DNA from: Clostridia bacterium
GTDB lineage: Bacteria; Bacillota; Clostridia; Oscillospirales; Acutalibacteraceae
Direction of reading: 5' to 3'
NCBI GenBank assembly: GCA_017546665.1
Contig: JAFYSE010000041.1
Coordinates: 1-33,977 of the forward strand
Length of the DNA: 33,977 bases
The notes under the pieces: generated by a model
Told to the model about the DNA's origin: nothing
The model's input: the letters and a program-made list of their open reading frames with translations, nothing else
The model's database searches: none
In this document: positions 16,783 to 25,184 of the stretch, piece by piece
Position numbering within the stretch: the first letter of the stretch is position 1
Layout: every line of letters begins with the position of its first letter
Translations under genes and position numbers: made by a program

Positions 16783-18327
16783 TTAAAGTGGCATATTTCC
16801 GTGCTTTTTACATGGTCTTTCCACATTTTTTGTTTTTAACATATCAAATGCTTTTATAATTCTGTCTCTTGAATCTTCTGGCATTATTATTTCATCAACA
16901 TATCCATGTGCTGCTGCTATATATGGATTCATAAACTTATCTTCATACTCACAGATAAGCCTTTCACGCTCTGCTTGTTTATCCTGTGCAACTTCAATCT
17001 GGCGTCTAAATATTATATCGACTGCACCCTCGGCACCCATAACTGCCATTTGTGCAATAGGCCATGCAAACACAATATCTGCACCCATATTTTTACTGTT
17101 CATGGCAATATATGCACCACCATAGGCCTTACGAGTTATAAGGCTTATTTTTGGCACAGTAGCTTCTGAATAAGCATAAAGCACCTTTGCACCATGTCTT
17201 ATAATTCCCTGATGCTCTTGGCTTTTACCCGGAAGGAATCCTGTTACGTCAACAAGGGATAAAATCGGGATATTGAAGCAGTCGCAAAATCTTATAAATC
17301 TTGCTGCTTTATCTGAAGAATTGCAATCAATTGAACCACCTAAATGATTGGGTTGGTTTGCAACAATACCGATGCACTCACCATTCAATCTTGCAAAGCC
17401 TACAACCATATTTTTCGCAAATTCCTTTTGGACTTCAAAGAATGAATCGTCATCAATAAGATTATCAATAAGTTGTTTTACATTATAAGTTTTACGCTGA
17501 TTATCAGAAATAATTTCTTGCAAATCATCGCCCTGTTTACTGTAGTTAAAAGTTTCTGCCTTGGGTTTTTCTTCAAAATTCTGTGGAAGATATGAAAGCA
17601 ACTCTCTTACACCAAGCAAACATTTTTCGTCGTTATCATAAACAAAATGATTAACACCACTCTTATTCATATGAACATCAGCAGAACCTAATTCTTTTTG
17701 TGTAACTTCTTCACCTGTCACTGCCTTTACAACCTGCGGACCAGTAATAAACATATAACTTGAGTCTCTGCTCATAAAGATAAAGTCACTTATTGCAGGT
17801 GAATAACACGCACCACCCGCACAAGGGCCTAAAATTACGGAAATTTGAGGAACAACACCGGACATTTTGGTATTCCTGTAAAATATACCACTATATCCAC
17901 TCAACGAACAGATTCCCTCTTCTATTCTTGCACCACCGCTATCATTTATACTAATAAATGGTGCTCCTGTTTCATATGCCATATCCATAATACGACAAAT
18001 TTTTAAAGAATGGTATTCACCAAGTGTTCCACCAATAACAGTAAAATCCTCACTTGATGCAAAGGCTATTCTTCCGTTGATTTTACCATATCCTGTTACA
18101 ACACCATCACCGGGAACTTTTTTATCTTCAAGTCCAAAATCAGTGATTCTTGATTCAATAAGACCACCAACTTCAACGAAAGTACCCTCATCAAACAATA
18201 TTTCCAATCTTTCACGAGCGATTAATTTCCCACTTGCGTGTTGTTTTTCTATTCTTTTAGCTCCGCCCCCATTTTTGGAAGCATTCAATTTTTCATTAAG
18301 GCGATTTACTACAGATTCATTCCACAT
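16783..18327 (-). CDS. Acyl-CoA carboxylase/decarboxylase carboxyltransferase subunit (MmdA/PccB-like)
   Basis: This full-length 514-residue carboxyltransferase of the biotin-dependent acyl-CoA family moves CO2 between carboxybiotin and an acyl-CoA. Motifs are the early ARERLEILFDEGTF, then DSGGARIEEG, the oxyanion-type GPCAGGACYSPA, and in the second crotonase-like half GGAYIAMNSKNMGAD. The end, CKKHGNMPL, is the standard C-terminus of methylmalonyl-CoA decarboxylase alpha and propionyl-CoA carboxylase beta subunits, so the protein is intact. No biotin carrier, biotin carboxylase or decarboxylase membrane subunits lie nearby. It sits three bases after the flippase gene and 19 bases before capE. 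A strong AAGGAG is inside the last flippase codons, so it is a real part of the glycan operon. Its role there is unexplained, and it may serve central metabolism. Confidence 0.88.
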   Translation of the reverse strand: MWNESVVNRLNEKLNASKNGGGAKRIEKQHASGKLIARERLEILFDEGTFVEVGGLIESRITDFGLEDKKVPGDGVVTGYGKINGRIAFASSEDFTVIGGTLGEYHSLKICRIMDMAYETGAPFISINDSGGARIEEGICSLSGYSGIFYRNTKMSGVVPQISVILGPCAGGACYSPAISDFIFMSRDSSYMFITGPQVVKAVTGEEVTQKELGSADVHMNKSGVNHFVYDNDEKCLLGVRELLSYLPQNFEEKPKAETFNYSKQGDDLQEIISDNQRKTYNVKQLIDNLIDDDSFFEVQKEFAKNMVVGFARLNGECIGIVANQPNHLGGSIDCNSSDKAARFIRFCDCFNIPILSLVDVTGFLPGKSQEHQGIIRHGAKVLYAYSEATVPKISLITRKAYGGAYIAMNSKNMGADIVFAWPIAQMAVMGAEGAVDIIFRRQIEVAQDKQAERERLICEYEDKFMNPYIAAAHGYVDEIIMPEDSRDRIIKAFDMLKTKNVERPCKKHGNMPL

Positions 18328-18330
18328 AAT

Positions 18331-19842
18331 TTATCTCCTTATTTTCTTTAAAATACCTTTAACAAGACTCTTTTCATATGTATCCAAGCCAATTAGCAAT
18401 ACACATATTCCATATATACCAACATATAAACACCCTTTAATTATAAATCCGAGCCAATCACCAACTGGTATGAAATTTATAACTATGCCTATAGCAAGAG
18501 AAATAATCAATGCTGGCAGAACACCTTTAAACAAGTTTTTGAAATATCTAAACATATTTATACCAACTTTTTTATGGTAATAAATATTGGATAGTATGTT
18601 ATTTCCTATAATAAAACTGATACAAGAGCCGATTGCTGTACCATAAAGTGGGAACACCTGTGTCAAACTAATAGAAAGTACAATATGCACAACTGCAACA
18701 CCAGTCAAAATAAGTGACCTTGTAGCCTGAAGGTTTTTTGCCTTCATAACATTAAATATCGTTCCTTCAACAGATTCTAAAATCTGTGGTGTAATTGTCA
18801 AAAGAGCTACTATATAAATAGACCTTGCATCATATTGCGGAGCCCAAAGTGAAGCAAACTGCTTACCCAAAATTATAAATCCGCCAATTAACGGAGAAAG
18901 AATATGAAACTGCAAACGGCTATATTTAACACAGCAATCTGTAGTTTCTTCCACAGAGGCATCTGCAAAAACCACCTGACTAATCTTGGGAAGTGTTATA
19001 CTACATATTACATTACCAAGGGAATTAAACAAACTATAAAGTTGTGATACAACACCATAAAGTGCCACATATTCCAGACAAGAATATCTTCCCAAAACCA
19101 ATCTATCAATACCTACATTTACTTGTGTAATGATAATTTGCAAGAAAACAAAAAATGAAAAGGAGAAAAGTGCTTTTAACAGATGATTATCCCATTTACC
19201 ATTGATAATTGGAACTTTTAACGCATATTTGCAATATACAATATCAAAGACTACTATGAATACTGTTACGAGAAAATCAGAAATAACAACAGCCATAGCA
19301 CCGATATCGAATTGTAATAAGACAATCATCACAACAACTCTAAAAAGTTGTCGAGCAATATAAATTCCCTTGGTCACAATATATTTTTCGTGTGCAGTCT
19401 GTACACCAGTTAAAGCGTGGCTTACAAGGCTTATACTAGTTGTTACACCCATTATGAGAAATAGTTGTCTAGCATATTCTATGTTATCGGCAGTGATGGA
19501 TTCTTGAAACAATGTTTCGAGATTTAATGATACAATCCATACTATCAAAAATGCAACCAAACCGAATAAACTATATATCTTAACACACATCGTAATGACT
19601 ATGTTAACTTTTTCTTTGTCACCTTCAGTCCTGTACTTAAGAATAAATCTAGTCAGTGTACTTCCTAAACCAAAGTCAAGAAGTGCAATATAACCAATCG
19701 CTGCATATAGTAGTTGGTATAAACCGTATTCAATTTGTCCAAGTGATGAAATCATATATGGAGTAAAAAGAATACCGACTATAGATGATATAAAAATACT
19801 TAAATAAGACAGGATAAAACCTGCACCTCTTTGACTTCGCAT
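18331..19842 (-). CDS. Wzx-type oligosaccharide flippase (operon A)
   Basis: This membrane protein of about 503 residues has roughly 12-14 helices and belongs to the polysaccharide transporter/MATE superfamily. The opening GAGFILSYLSIFISSIVGILFTPYMISSLG is followed by EYGLYQLLYAAIGYIALLDFGLGSTLTRFI, a close match to the usual Wzx start. It flips lipid-linked repeat units from the cytoplasmic to the outer leaflet for the operon A polymerases. The ATG at 19842 begins seven bases after the upstream stop codon. A longer frame would use a TTG at 19848, and no strong ribosome site favours either. It differs clearly in sequence from the operon B flippase, so the two operons probably export different repeat units. 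Confidence 0.87.
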   Translation of the reverse strand: MRSQRGAGFILSYLSIFISSIVGILFTPYMISSLGQIEYGLYQLLYAAIGYIALLDFGLGSTLTRFILKYRTEGDKEKVNIVITMCVKIYSLFGLVAFLIVWIVSLNLETLFQESITADNIEYARQLFLIMGVTTSISLVSHALTGVQTAHEKYIVTKGIYIARQLFRVVVMIVLLQFDIGAMAVVISDFLVTVFIVVFDIVYCKYALKVPIINGKWDNHLLKALFSFSFFVFLQIIITQVNVGIDRLVLGRYSCLEYVALYGVVSQLYSLFNSLGNVICSITLPKISQVVFADASVEETTDCCVKYSRLQFHILSPLIGGFIILGKQFASLWAPQYDARSIYIVALLTITPQILESVEGTIFNVMKAKNLQATRSLILTGVAVVHIVLSISLTQVFPLYGTAIGSCISFIIGNNILSNIYYHKKVGINMFRYFKNLFKGVLPALIISLAIGIVINFIPVGDWLGFIIKGCLYVGIYGICVLLIGLDTYEKSLVKGILKKIRR

Positions 19843-19849
19843 AATCAAC

Positions 19850-21061
19850 TCAATTCTTTTCCTTAATAGAATTGAAAATGAATTCTTCTGATGAAGACTT
19901 GCATTTTCTTATTTTTTCAGTGAAATCTACACTAAATATTTTCTCAGACAATAATTCTGCAACTTTATCGGAGTTTTCTAAATCTGGCCATAGATAAAAA
20001 TCATTGCCTATCATTTCAGAAAACTTTACAAGTTTATCCGACCAAACAATAGGAACAACCGGAATATTCAATGAGGTTGCAATTATTAGAGCATGCAATC
20101 TATGAGCTGCTATTGCCTTAAATTGCGATATTTGTTCAACTAACTCCTCTGCACTTTCTGCTGGAATCAAAAGATGGTCATCAATCGAGTAACCATACTG
20201 GGTCAAAAAAGTATATGCCATATGACAATCCTTTGCCCCACCGTTAGTAAATATTTTCCACCTTTGACCTTTTTCATCAAGTTTTTTGGTTATACCATAC
20301 CAAAAGTCAAACAAAGATTGCACCGTTATACTTTCAGCACGCTTATCCTCAGAAACAATTGATTTGTACGCTTCAAGTGATATTGTACCAATTCCTACAA
20401 CATCATTATTTTGCTTTTTAATGTTAAATGTTTCTGCTGACCATATACCTGGGTCCGAAATTTGTTTTTTAAAATCCACACGAGATGTTATTCTAGGAAC
20501 ATCCTCAATATGGTCTCTTGTTGAAAAAGCAACAACTTCTTTTTTTGCAAGAAAACGTTTGGTTAATAACCTACTTAACGTAAATGATGAGCACTTTTCA
20601 ATCCCTACTGCATTGAAAATCACCCTGCCACTATTCTTTTGGGCAACAGATACAATTTCGTTTAGTCTAAGCGCATAGAACAACGAACGCGACAACAAAG
20701 CACCGCCTGCAACCAAAAAGACATTATCTTCATTATTCTCGACAACAGACATCAAACGATTACGGAACAGCTTTTTTTCTTGGATAATCCACTTAATAAA
20801 CGAGCGGAAATTTGCACTTGTATATTGCCAAGAAATCTCTTTAACACTTTTTTCTTGTTTAAATGTTGATAGTGGCAATTCACACATTTTTTCCTTAATT
20901 GTTGCCTTTTGTATTGTTCTACCAGCAATATCAAAAACTTTTACACTATTAATTTGTGACATTTTATTCCTTGCGCAATTTACAACATACTCTGCGCTAA
21001 ACGTTAAAATGGGGTCACCCAGATTCGTTGAAGAAGTATCCCCAATTACAATTATATTCAT
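19850..21061 (-). CDS. Polysaccharide pyruvyltransferase-family protein
   Basis: This 403-residue protein resembles the CsaB/WcaK pyruvyltransferase family, which moves enolpyruvate from phosphoenolpyruvate to a sugar to form a ketal or related group. It has the N-terminal NIIVIGDTSSTNLGDPIL segment, the central TNGGAKD stretch and the diagnostic AAHRLHALIIATSLNIPVV near the C-terminus, where the His-Arg-Leu-His is the conserved active-site region. It is likely to work on the lipid-linked oligosaccharide in the cytoplasm and would give the finished polymer a negative charge. GGGTG lies about seven bases before the ATG. Some members of this fold act as glycosyltransferases, so pyruvylation itself is inferred. 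Confidence 0.8.
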   Translation of the reverse strand: MNIIVIGDTSSTNLGDPILTFSAEYVVNCARNKMSQINSVKVFDIAGRTIQKATIKEKMCELPLSTFKQEKSVKEISWQYTSANFRSFIKWIIQEKKLFRNRLMSVVENNEDNVFLVAGGALLSRSLFYALRLNEIVSVAQKNSGRVIFNAVGIEKCSSFTLSRLLTKRFLAKKEVVAFSTRDHIEDVPRITSRVDFKKQISDPGIWSAETFNIKKQNNDVVGIGTISLEAYKSIVSEDKRAESITVQSLFDFWYGITKKLDEKGQRWKIFTNGGAKDCHMAYTFLTQYGYSIDDHLLIPAESAEELVEQISQFKAIAAHRLHALIIATSLNIPVVPIVWSDKLVKFSEMIGNDFYLWPDLENSDKVAELLSEKIFSVDFTEKIRKCKSSSEEFIFNSIKEKN

Positions 21062-21075
21062 TTAACAACACCCAA

Positions 21076-21831
21076 TCAAAGTGCATCAATTTTCCAAATA
21101 GGAATATACTCTATATTTTCATCTTTACTAACAACATGAATTGGCAAGCCTAATTTTGAATTATAGAAATTCTTCTTTTCACTTCTGTAAAAGAATATCC
21201 CAAAAGGTGCTTTTTGAAAAATTTCGGCAAATTCTCTTTCCACACAAGCAACAACCCTATAGCACAACGGTTTACTCATCTTTCTTACAAGAAAAAAATC
21301 ATTTCCCTTTTTAACATACATAAGTCCATTGTCAGTGGGCACCCACCACTCTGCATACTGCTTGTCCATTTTTACGGGGTGCTCTTCAAAATAGTTTTTC
21401 TTATTGAATATTGCAAAATCATATTTCTTTACAAGATGCCAACCCATTTTCATATATCCTGGATAAGAATTCTGATTTGGGAAATTATAAACAAGTGCAT
21501 CTTCCGGAAGCATTGCTACTGAACGCTTTGTCATTTCGGTAAAAACACCTTTTCCACGACAAGCTTCAGTTACACAAGTATCCCCCGGTTGATAAGATTC
21601 TCTACCATCAATATCATTACGCCATAAACCACGGGCTGCTGAAGGTACGTCATCAATATAAACAACTTCCACAACAGATTTGCCGTAAATATTATCAATA
21701 TATTTTTTCTTGAAAAGTCCTTTTGTATACCCGTTTTTGAAAACCTCATTTTCTACTACAATAAAATCTTCAATAAATTTTTCATCTACCTCGTCAGACC
21801 AACGACAATCATAAATTATTTCTGTTGACAT
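21076..21831 (-). CDS. GNAT-like acyltransferase
   Basis: This 251-residue cytoplasmic protein has an N-terminal half resembling GNAT acetyltransferases. The segment DTCVTEACRGKGVFTEMTKRSV (about residues 83-104) contains the R/Q-x-x-G-x-G/A loop for acetyl-CoA pyrophosphate, followed by YNFPNQNSYPGYMKMGW, a common last GNAT strand with an asparagine-rich turn. The C-terminal half (about 130-251) has aromatic residues and no recognised motif. It lies between the deacetylase and the pyruvyltransferase-like gene, with AGAGGT eight bases before the ATG. It may acylate an amino sugar of the repeat unit, or aminoacylate it as FemX-like relatives do. I do not recognise an exact family. Confidence 0.6.
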   Translation of the reverse strand: MSTEIIYDCRWSDEVDEKFIEDFIVVENEVFKNGYTKGLFKKKYIDNIYGKSVVEVVYIDDVPSAARGLWRNDIDGRESYQPGDTCVTEACRGKGVFTEMTKRSVAMLPEDALVYNFPNQNSYPGYMKMGWHLVKKYDFAIFNKKNYFEEHPVKMDKQYAEWWVPTDNGLMYVKKGNDFFLVRKMSKPLCYRVVACVEREFAEIFQKAPFGIFFYRSEKKNFYNSKLGLPIHVVSKDENIEYIPIWKIDAL

Positions 21832-21832
21832 T

Positions 21833-22597
21833 TTATTTACCTCTTATTAAATTAAAAGCATTATAGTTACCCTTAAGTTTGTTGATAAAAGTCTTAAAAG
21901 GTTCATCGTTATTTATTGAACTTCGTCCAAAAATAATCTTTCCACTTTGTTCATATGAAAACATAAGGTCAGATGTGTATATTCTCTTATAAATAGTGTC
22001 ATTTACCAAATAGTCATTTGACTCTTTTGTATATTGTCCATAAGGATAACAGAAATCTATTGGTTCATAGCCTAATTCTTCATAAAATTTCTTATTTGCC
22101 AAATCAAACTCTATTTCCTTATTAACTTCGGCAATGTTTTGAACTGAAACATGAGAATATGTATGTGCACCAAATCCCACAAGTCCACTCTCATGCATTT
22201 CTCTTACCATATCCCATGTGAGATAATCAGGATTATTTCCAATCTCGCTAACAGCAAGATAAATATTGTACTTAATATTTTTTTCTTTCATAAACTCAAA
22301 TATTTCCTTGTAGTTTGAAAGCCATCCATCATCAAATGTAATAAGTACAGATTTTGATTGAAAAGAAATATCTGCACCATTATCCAACTCATCAAAAGTA
22401 TATGTGTTATATCCGTTTTCTACAATATAGTTCATATGTATTTTAAAAATGTCTATATTGGTATATTGAGCTCCACCACCATTGCCTTTAACAATATCGT
22501 GATAGTAAATAACATTTATGTACTTGTTCTTATTCTTAAGCAATGTACCAGTTATAGGAAGCATGCTATTATAAATCATTCTTTTTATAATATTCAC
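21833..22597 (-). CDS. Polysaccharide deacetylase (NodB-type)
   Basis: This 254-residue carbohydrate esterase 4 domain protein removes N-acetyl groups from amino sugars. Motifs are INVIYYHDI (27-35), ITFDDGW (86-92) with the metal and base aspartates, HTYSH (145-149) with the metal histidines, and FCYPYGQY (182-189). The N-terminus has a short hydrophobic stretch (MIYNSMLPITGTLL), but I cannot call a clear signal peptide. The start is a GTG at 22597 that overlaps the upstream stop (TAGTG), with GAGGAGGG (22607-22614) ahead of it, a strong coupled site. In a glycan operon it may deacetylate the polymer or an intermediate. IcaB/PgaB-type action on a poly-amino sugar is one option. Confidence 0.85.
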   Translation of the reverse strand: MNIIKRMIYNSMLPITGTLLKNKNKYINVIYYHDIVKGNGGGAQYTNIDIFKIHMNYIVENGYNTYTFDELDNGADISFQSKSVLITFDDGWLSNYKEIFEFMKEKNIKYNIYLAVSEIGNNPDYLTWDMVREMHESGLVGFGAHTYSHVSVQNIAEVNKEIEFDLANKKFYEELGYEPIDFCYPYGQYTKESNDYLVNDTIYKRIYTSDLMFSYEQSGKIIFGRSSINNDEPFKTFINKLKGNYNAFNLIRGK

Positions 22598-23865
22598 TAA
22601 CGAACACCCTCCTCATCGTTAAGTCGAAGTAAAAACGGAACCATAACAAAGAATGCAAAGAAAACTGAAAGAGAAGTAATTATGTTTTTCAAAAATACAA
22701 GCATTATAAACTCTATAGTACATGTTATAATTGCCGCCTTGTTTTTCCCATAATTACAATTATACTTTAGTCTTTTAAAATTGTAATAAATGGTAAGCAA
22801 AAATGGTACAAAACCAATAAAACCAGCTAGACCAAGAATGTCTATTGCTGTCGCATGTCCACCTATACTAGTGGTTGATTTTAACAATTTACCAAAGACC
22901 GGGCTTTCCAAAAAGGCTTGTAGCGATTTTGTATAAAGGTCTGTTCTTCCCAAGACAGAACCAGTTGCAACTCCACCTGAAAGGGTTTCTGCCAAATCAT
23001 GAAGTTTTCCAACCCATGTACCACTTACATTTTCCGCCAAAGTGTTCAAAAACATTACATCAAGTTTCGGTAGCCTTATAAAAAGTACAAAAAGAATTAC
23101 TAATAAAACCACAATTATTCTTGTGTTAGGTTTCATACTTAACACGAAGAATACAATTGTAGCAACTATTGTTAACAACAAAGCTGTCGCAAATTGTGAA
23201 ACAATTATTATATAAGCAACCATTAATGTACAAATTATGTAAAACCATTTACTCTTACTTCTCACTGGTGCATCTTTGCATTTTTGCAAAAGAATAGGAA
23301 ATATAAGTGCCATACCATAAACCATTGCATAGTCAGGTGTACCAAAAAGAATTTCTTCTTCACCCCAAACCTCCATAGTTTCTCTTGCACGGATTGCATC
23401 GGGATAAATACGTACTGCTCTAATAGTGAAAAAGGTATTAGAAACAACAATCAAACCCAAAATGATTTTAAATAACTTTGTATCCTTTAAATCACAGAAA
23501 TCCACGAAGAACATACACGGAATTACAGAAACAAAAAGCCTAATAAAGAAAATGGCATGTCCGTCCATAGTAAATAAAAGAAAGGTAACATTTTGATATA
23601 TGTGGTAAAAATAACCATATATCACAATCATAATTATAGACCAAATAATAAAGAAGACGTATTCTAATATAACCATCTTCAAAACATTGCTACGATGGTT
23701 TTTTATTATGATAAAGAAGTTTAATATAAAGACACCAACGCAGGATAAAGCAAAAATTGATGAGTTCATTGGCATAGAAGACCACAATGCCCATTCCAAA
23801 TTAAAGGTAATTAAACAAAAACAGATTATTTGTAAAATATTTACTATATTGCTCTTTTTCTGCAT
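22597..23865 (-). CDS. Wzy/O-antigen polymerase-like membrane protein, second of tandem pair
   Basis: This 422-residue membrane protein has about 11-12 helices and one large outer loop. The loop carries GRTDLYTKSLQAFLESPVFGKL followed by SIGGHATAIDILGLAGFIGFVP, the layout of Wzy/O-antigen ligase proteins, with an arginine and a histidine in the extracellular active region. It would join repeat units outside the membrane. It is closely related to the protein from the gene just upstream (23904-25166) and shares RARETME, CMFFVDF, FKIILG and FLKNIITS. AAAGGAGGT just before the ATG at 23865 is the strongest ribosome site in the operon. Both copies look intact. The two may make alternative linkages, or one may be a ligase. 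Confidence 0.78.
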   Translation of the reverse strand: MQKKSNIVNILQIICFCLITFNLEWALWSSMPMNSSIFALSCVGVFILNFFIIIKNHRSNVLKMVILEYVFFIIWSIIMIVIYGYFYHIYQNVTFLLFTMDGHAIFFIRLFVSVIPCMFFVDFCDLKDTKLFKIILGLIVVSNTFFTIRAVRIYPDAIRARETMEVWGEEEILFGTPDYAMVYGMALIFPILLQKCKDAPVRSKSKWFYIICTLMVAYIIIVSQFATALLLTIVATIVFFVLSMKPNTRIIVVLLVILFVLFIRLPKLDVMFLNTLAENVSGTWVGKLHDLAETLSGGVATGSVLGRTDLYTKSLQAFLESPVFGKLLKSTTSIGGHATAIDILGLAGFIGFVPFLLTIYYNFKRLKYNCNYGKNKAAIITCTIEFIMLVFLKNIITSLSVFFAFFVMVPFLLRLNDEEGVR

Positions 23866-23903
23866 TTTTTAACCTCCTTTAAAATGATTATGATTTTCAA
23901 GTT

Positions 23904-25166
23904 CTACTTTTCCTTATCCTCTTTCTGAATTTTCAGCAACATTGGTGCTAAAACAAAAAATGAAAAAAAGATTGCAAACGAAGTTATAATATTTTTGAGA
24001 AATATTAGTATAATAAACTCTACCGTACAAGCAATAATAGCAGCTCGGTTTTTTGCATAGTTGCAAGTGTATTTCATCCTCTTGTATTGAAACAAAACGG
24101 TAAACATCAAAGGTATGAATCCAACAATTCCCACAAGTGCAAGTGTATCAATCGCCGTTGCATGACCACCAATACTACTTGTCTGTTTGGATAGTTTGCC
24201 AAATAAAGGACTTTCTGAAAAGGCTTGGATTGATTTGCTGTACAAATCAGTTCTGCTCAATACAGAACCCATAAAATCACCTTTTGACAACGAATCAGCC
24301 ATATCCTGCAGTTTAACCGACCAAGTACCATCAACTTTATCTGAAAGAGAACTTAAAATTAAAGAATCTATTCCAAAAATGTGAACAAACAAAAGAACTG
24401 TGATAATCACAAAAAGGAAAACAACTTTGGTATTTCCTTTTAAGTAAAAAAACAAAAATACAATAGTACCTATCAATGCAAGAATAGCTGCTGTTGCATA
24501 CTGCGATGCTACAATCATATACATAACCATTACAGTTGAAACAATATAAAACCTGCGCGATTTACCTTTTTCATTTTTACACTTTTGTAAGAAAATGGGA
24601 AAAAGCAATGCAAAACCATATATTATTGCATAGCCTGGAGTACCCAAAAGGTATTTTTCTTCACCTCTAAGTTCCATCGTTTCTCTTGCTCGCAACGCAT
24701 CGGAATAATAACTTGTAGCTCTAATCGTAAACAATGTGCTTGTTGTAAGAATTATTCCTAAGATAATTTTGAAAAATTTAGTTTCGTGCAATTTATTAAA
24801 ATCCACAAAAAACATACAGGGCGTAATAATAAGAAAAACCTTCATAAAAAATACAGCATATGAGTCTGTATTATAAATGAGAAAATCGACTTCTGTGTGC
24901 ACACTATAAAAAAAGCCGTAACCAATAACCATAAATGCAGACCAAAGTGCCAAACAAACATATACAGGCGTTATTTTTAACATGAATGGATATAGATTTC
25001 TGTTTTGAAAAACGGCAATATTAAAGATAAACAAGCCAAAACATGCCATAGTATATATTGTTGTACTATATGGAATTTCAAACCACAGTGCCCACATCAG
25101 TGTAAATGATATCAGTCCAAAGAACACTGTTTGTATTAACTTGTAAAAACTCTTTTGTGATATCAT
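23904..25166 (-). CDS. Wzy/O-antigen polymerase-like membrane protein, first of tandem pair
   Basis: This 420-residue membrane protein has about 11-12 helices and the same outer loop as its downstream neighbour: LSRTDLYSKSIQAFSESPLFGKLSKQ and SIGGHATAIDTLALVGIVGFIP. The early WALWFEIPYSTTIYTMACFGLF and middle RARETMELRGEEKYLLGTPGYA also line up with the paralogue. It would polymerise repeat units on the outer face of the plasma membrane. AAGGA precedes the ATG at 25166 by about nine bases. A 38-base gap separates it from the second copy, with no promoter seen. Both frames are open, so this is a functional-looking duplication rather than decay. Ligase function for one of them cannot be excluded. 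Confidence 0.78.
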   Translation of the reverse strand: MISQKSFYKLIQTVFFGLISFTLMWALWFEIPYSTTIYTMACFGLFIFNIAVFQNRNLYPFMLKITPVYVCLALWSAFMVIGYGFFYSVHTEVDFLIYNTDSYAVFFMKVFLIITPCMFFVDFNKLHETKFFKIILGIILTTSTLFTIRATSYYSDALRARETMELRGEEKYLLGTPGYAIIYGFALLFPIFLQKCKNEKGKSRRFYIVSTVMVMYMIVASQYATAAILALIGTIVFLFFYLKGNTKVVFLFVIITVLLFVHIFGIDSLILSSLSDKVDGTWSVKLQDMADSLSKGDFMGSVLSRTDLYSKSIQAFSESPLFGKLSKQTSSIGGHATAIDTLALVGIVGFIPLMFTVLFQYKRMKYTCNYAKNRAAIIACTVEFIILIFLKNIITSFAIFFSFFVLAPMLLKIQKEDKEK

Positions 25167-25184
25167 ACTACTAATCCTTATTTA

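Noticed and set aside
22597-25166. Tandem polymerases as a recent duplication or assembly error
   Set aside because: The two proteins differ at a large share of positions and have different ribosome sites and flanks, so the duplication is old and real.
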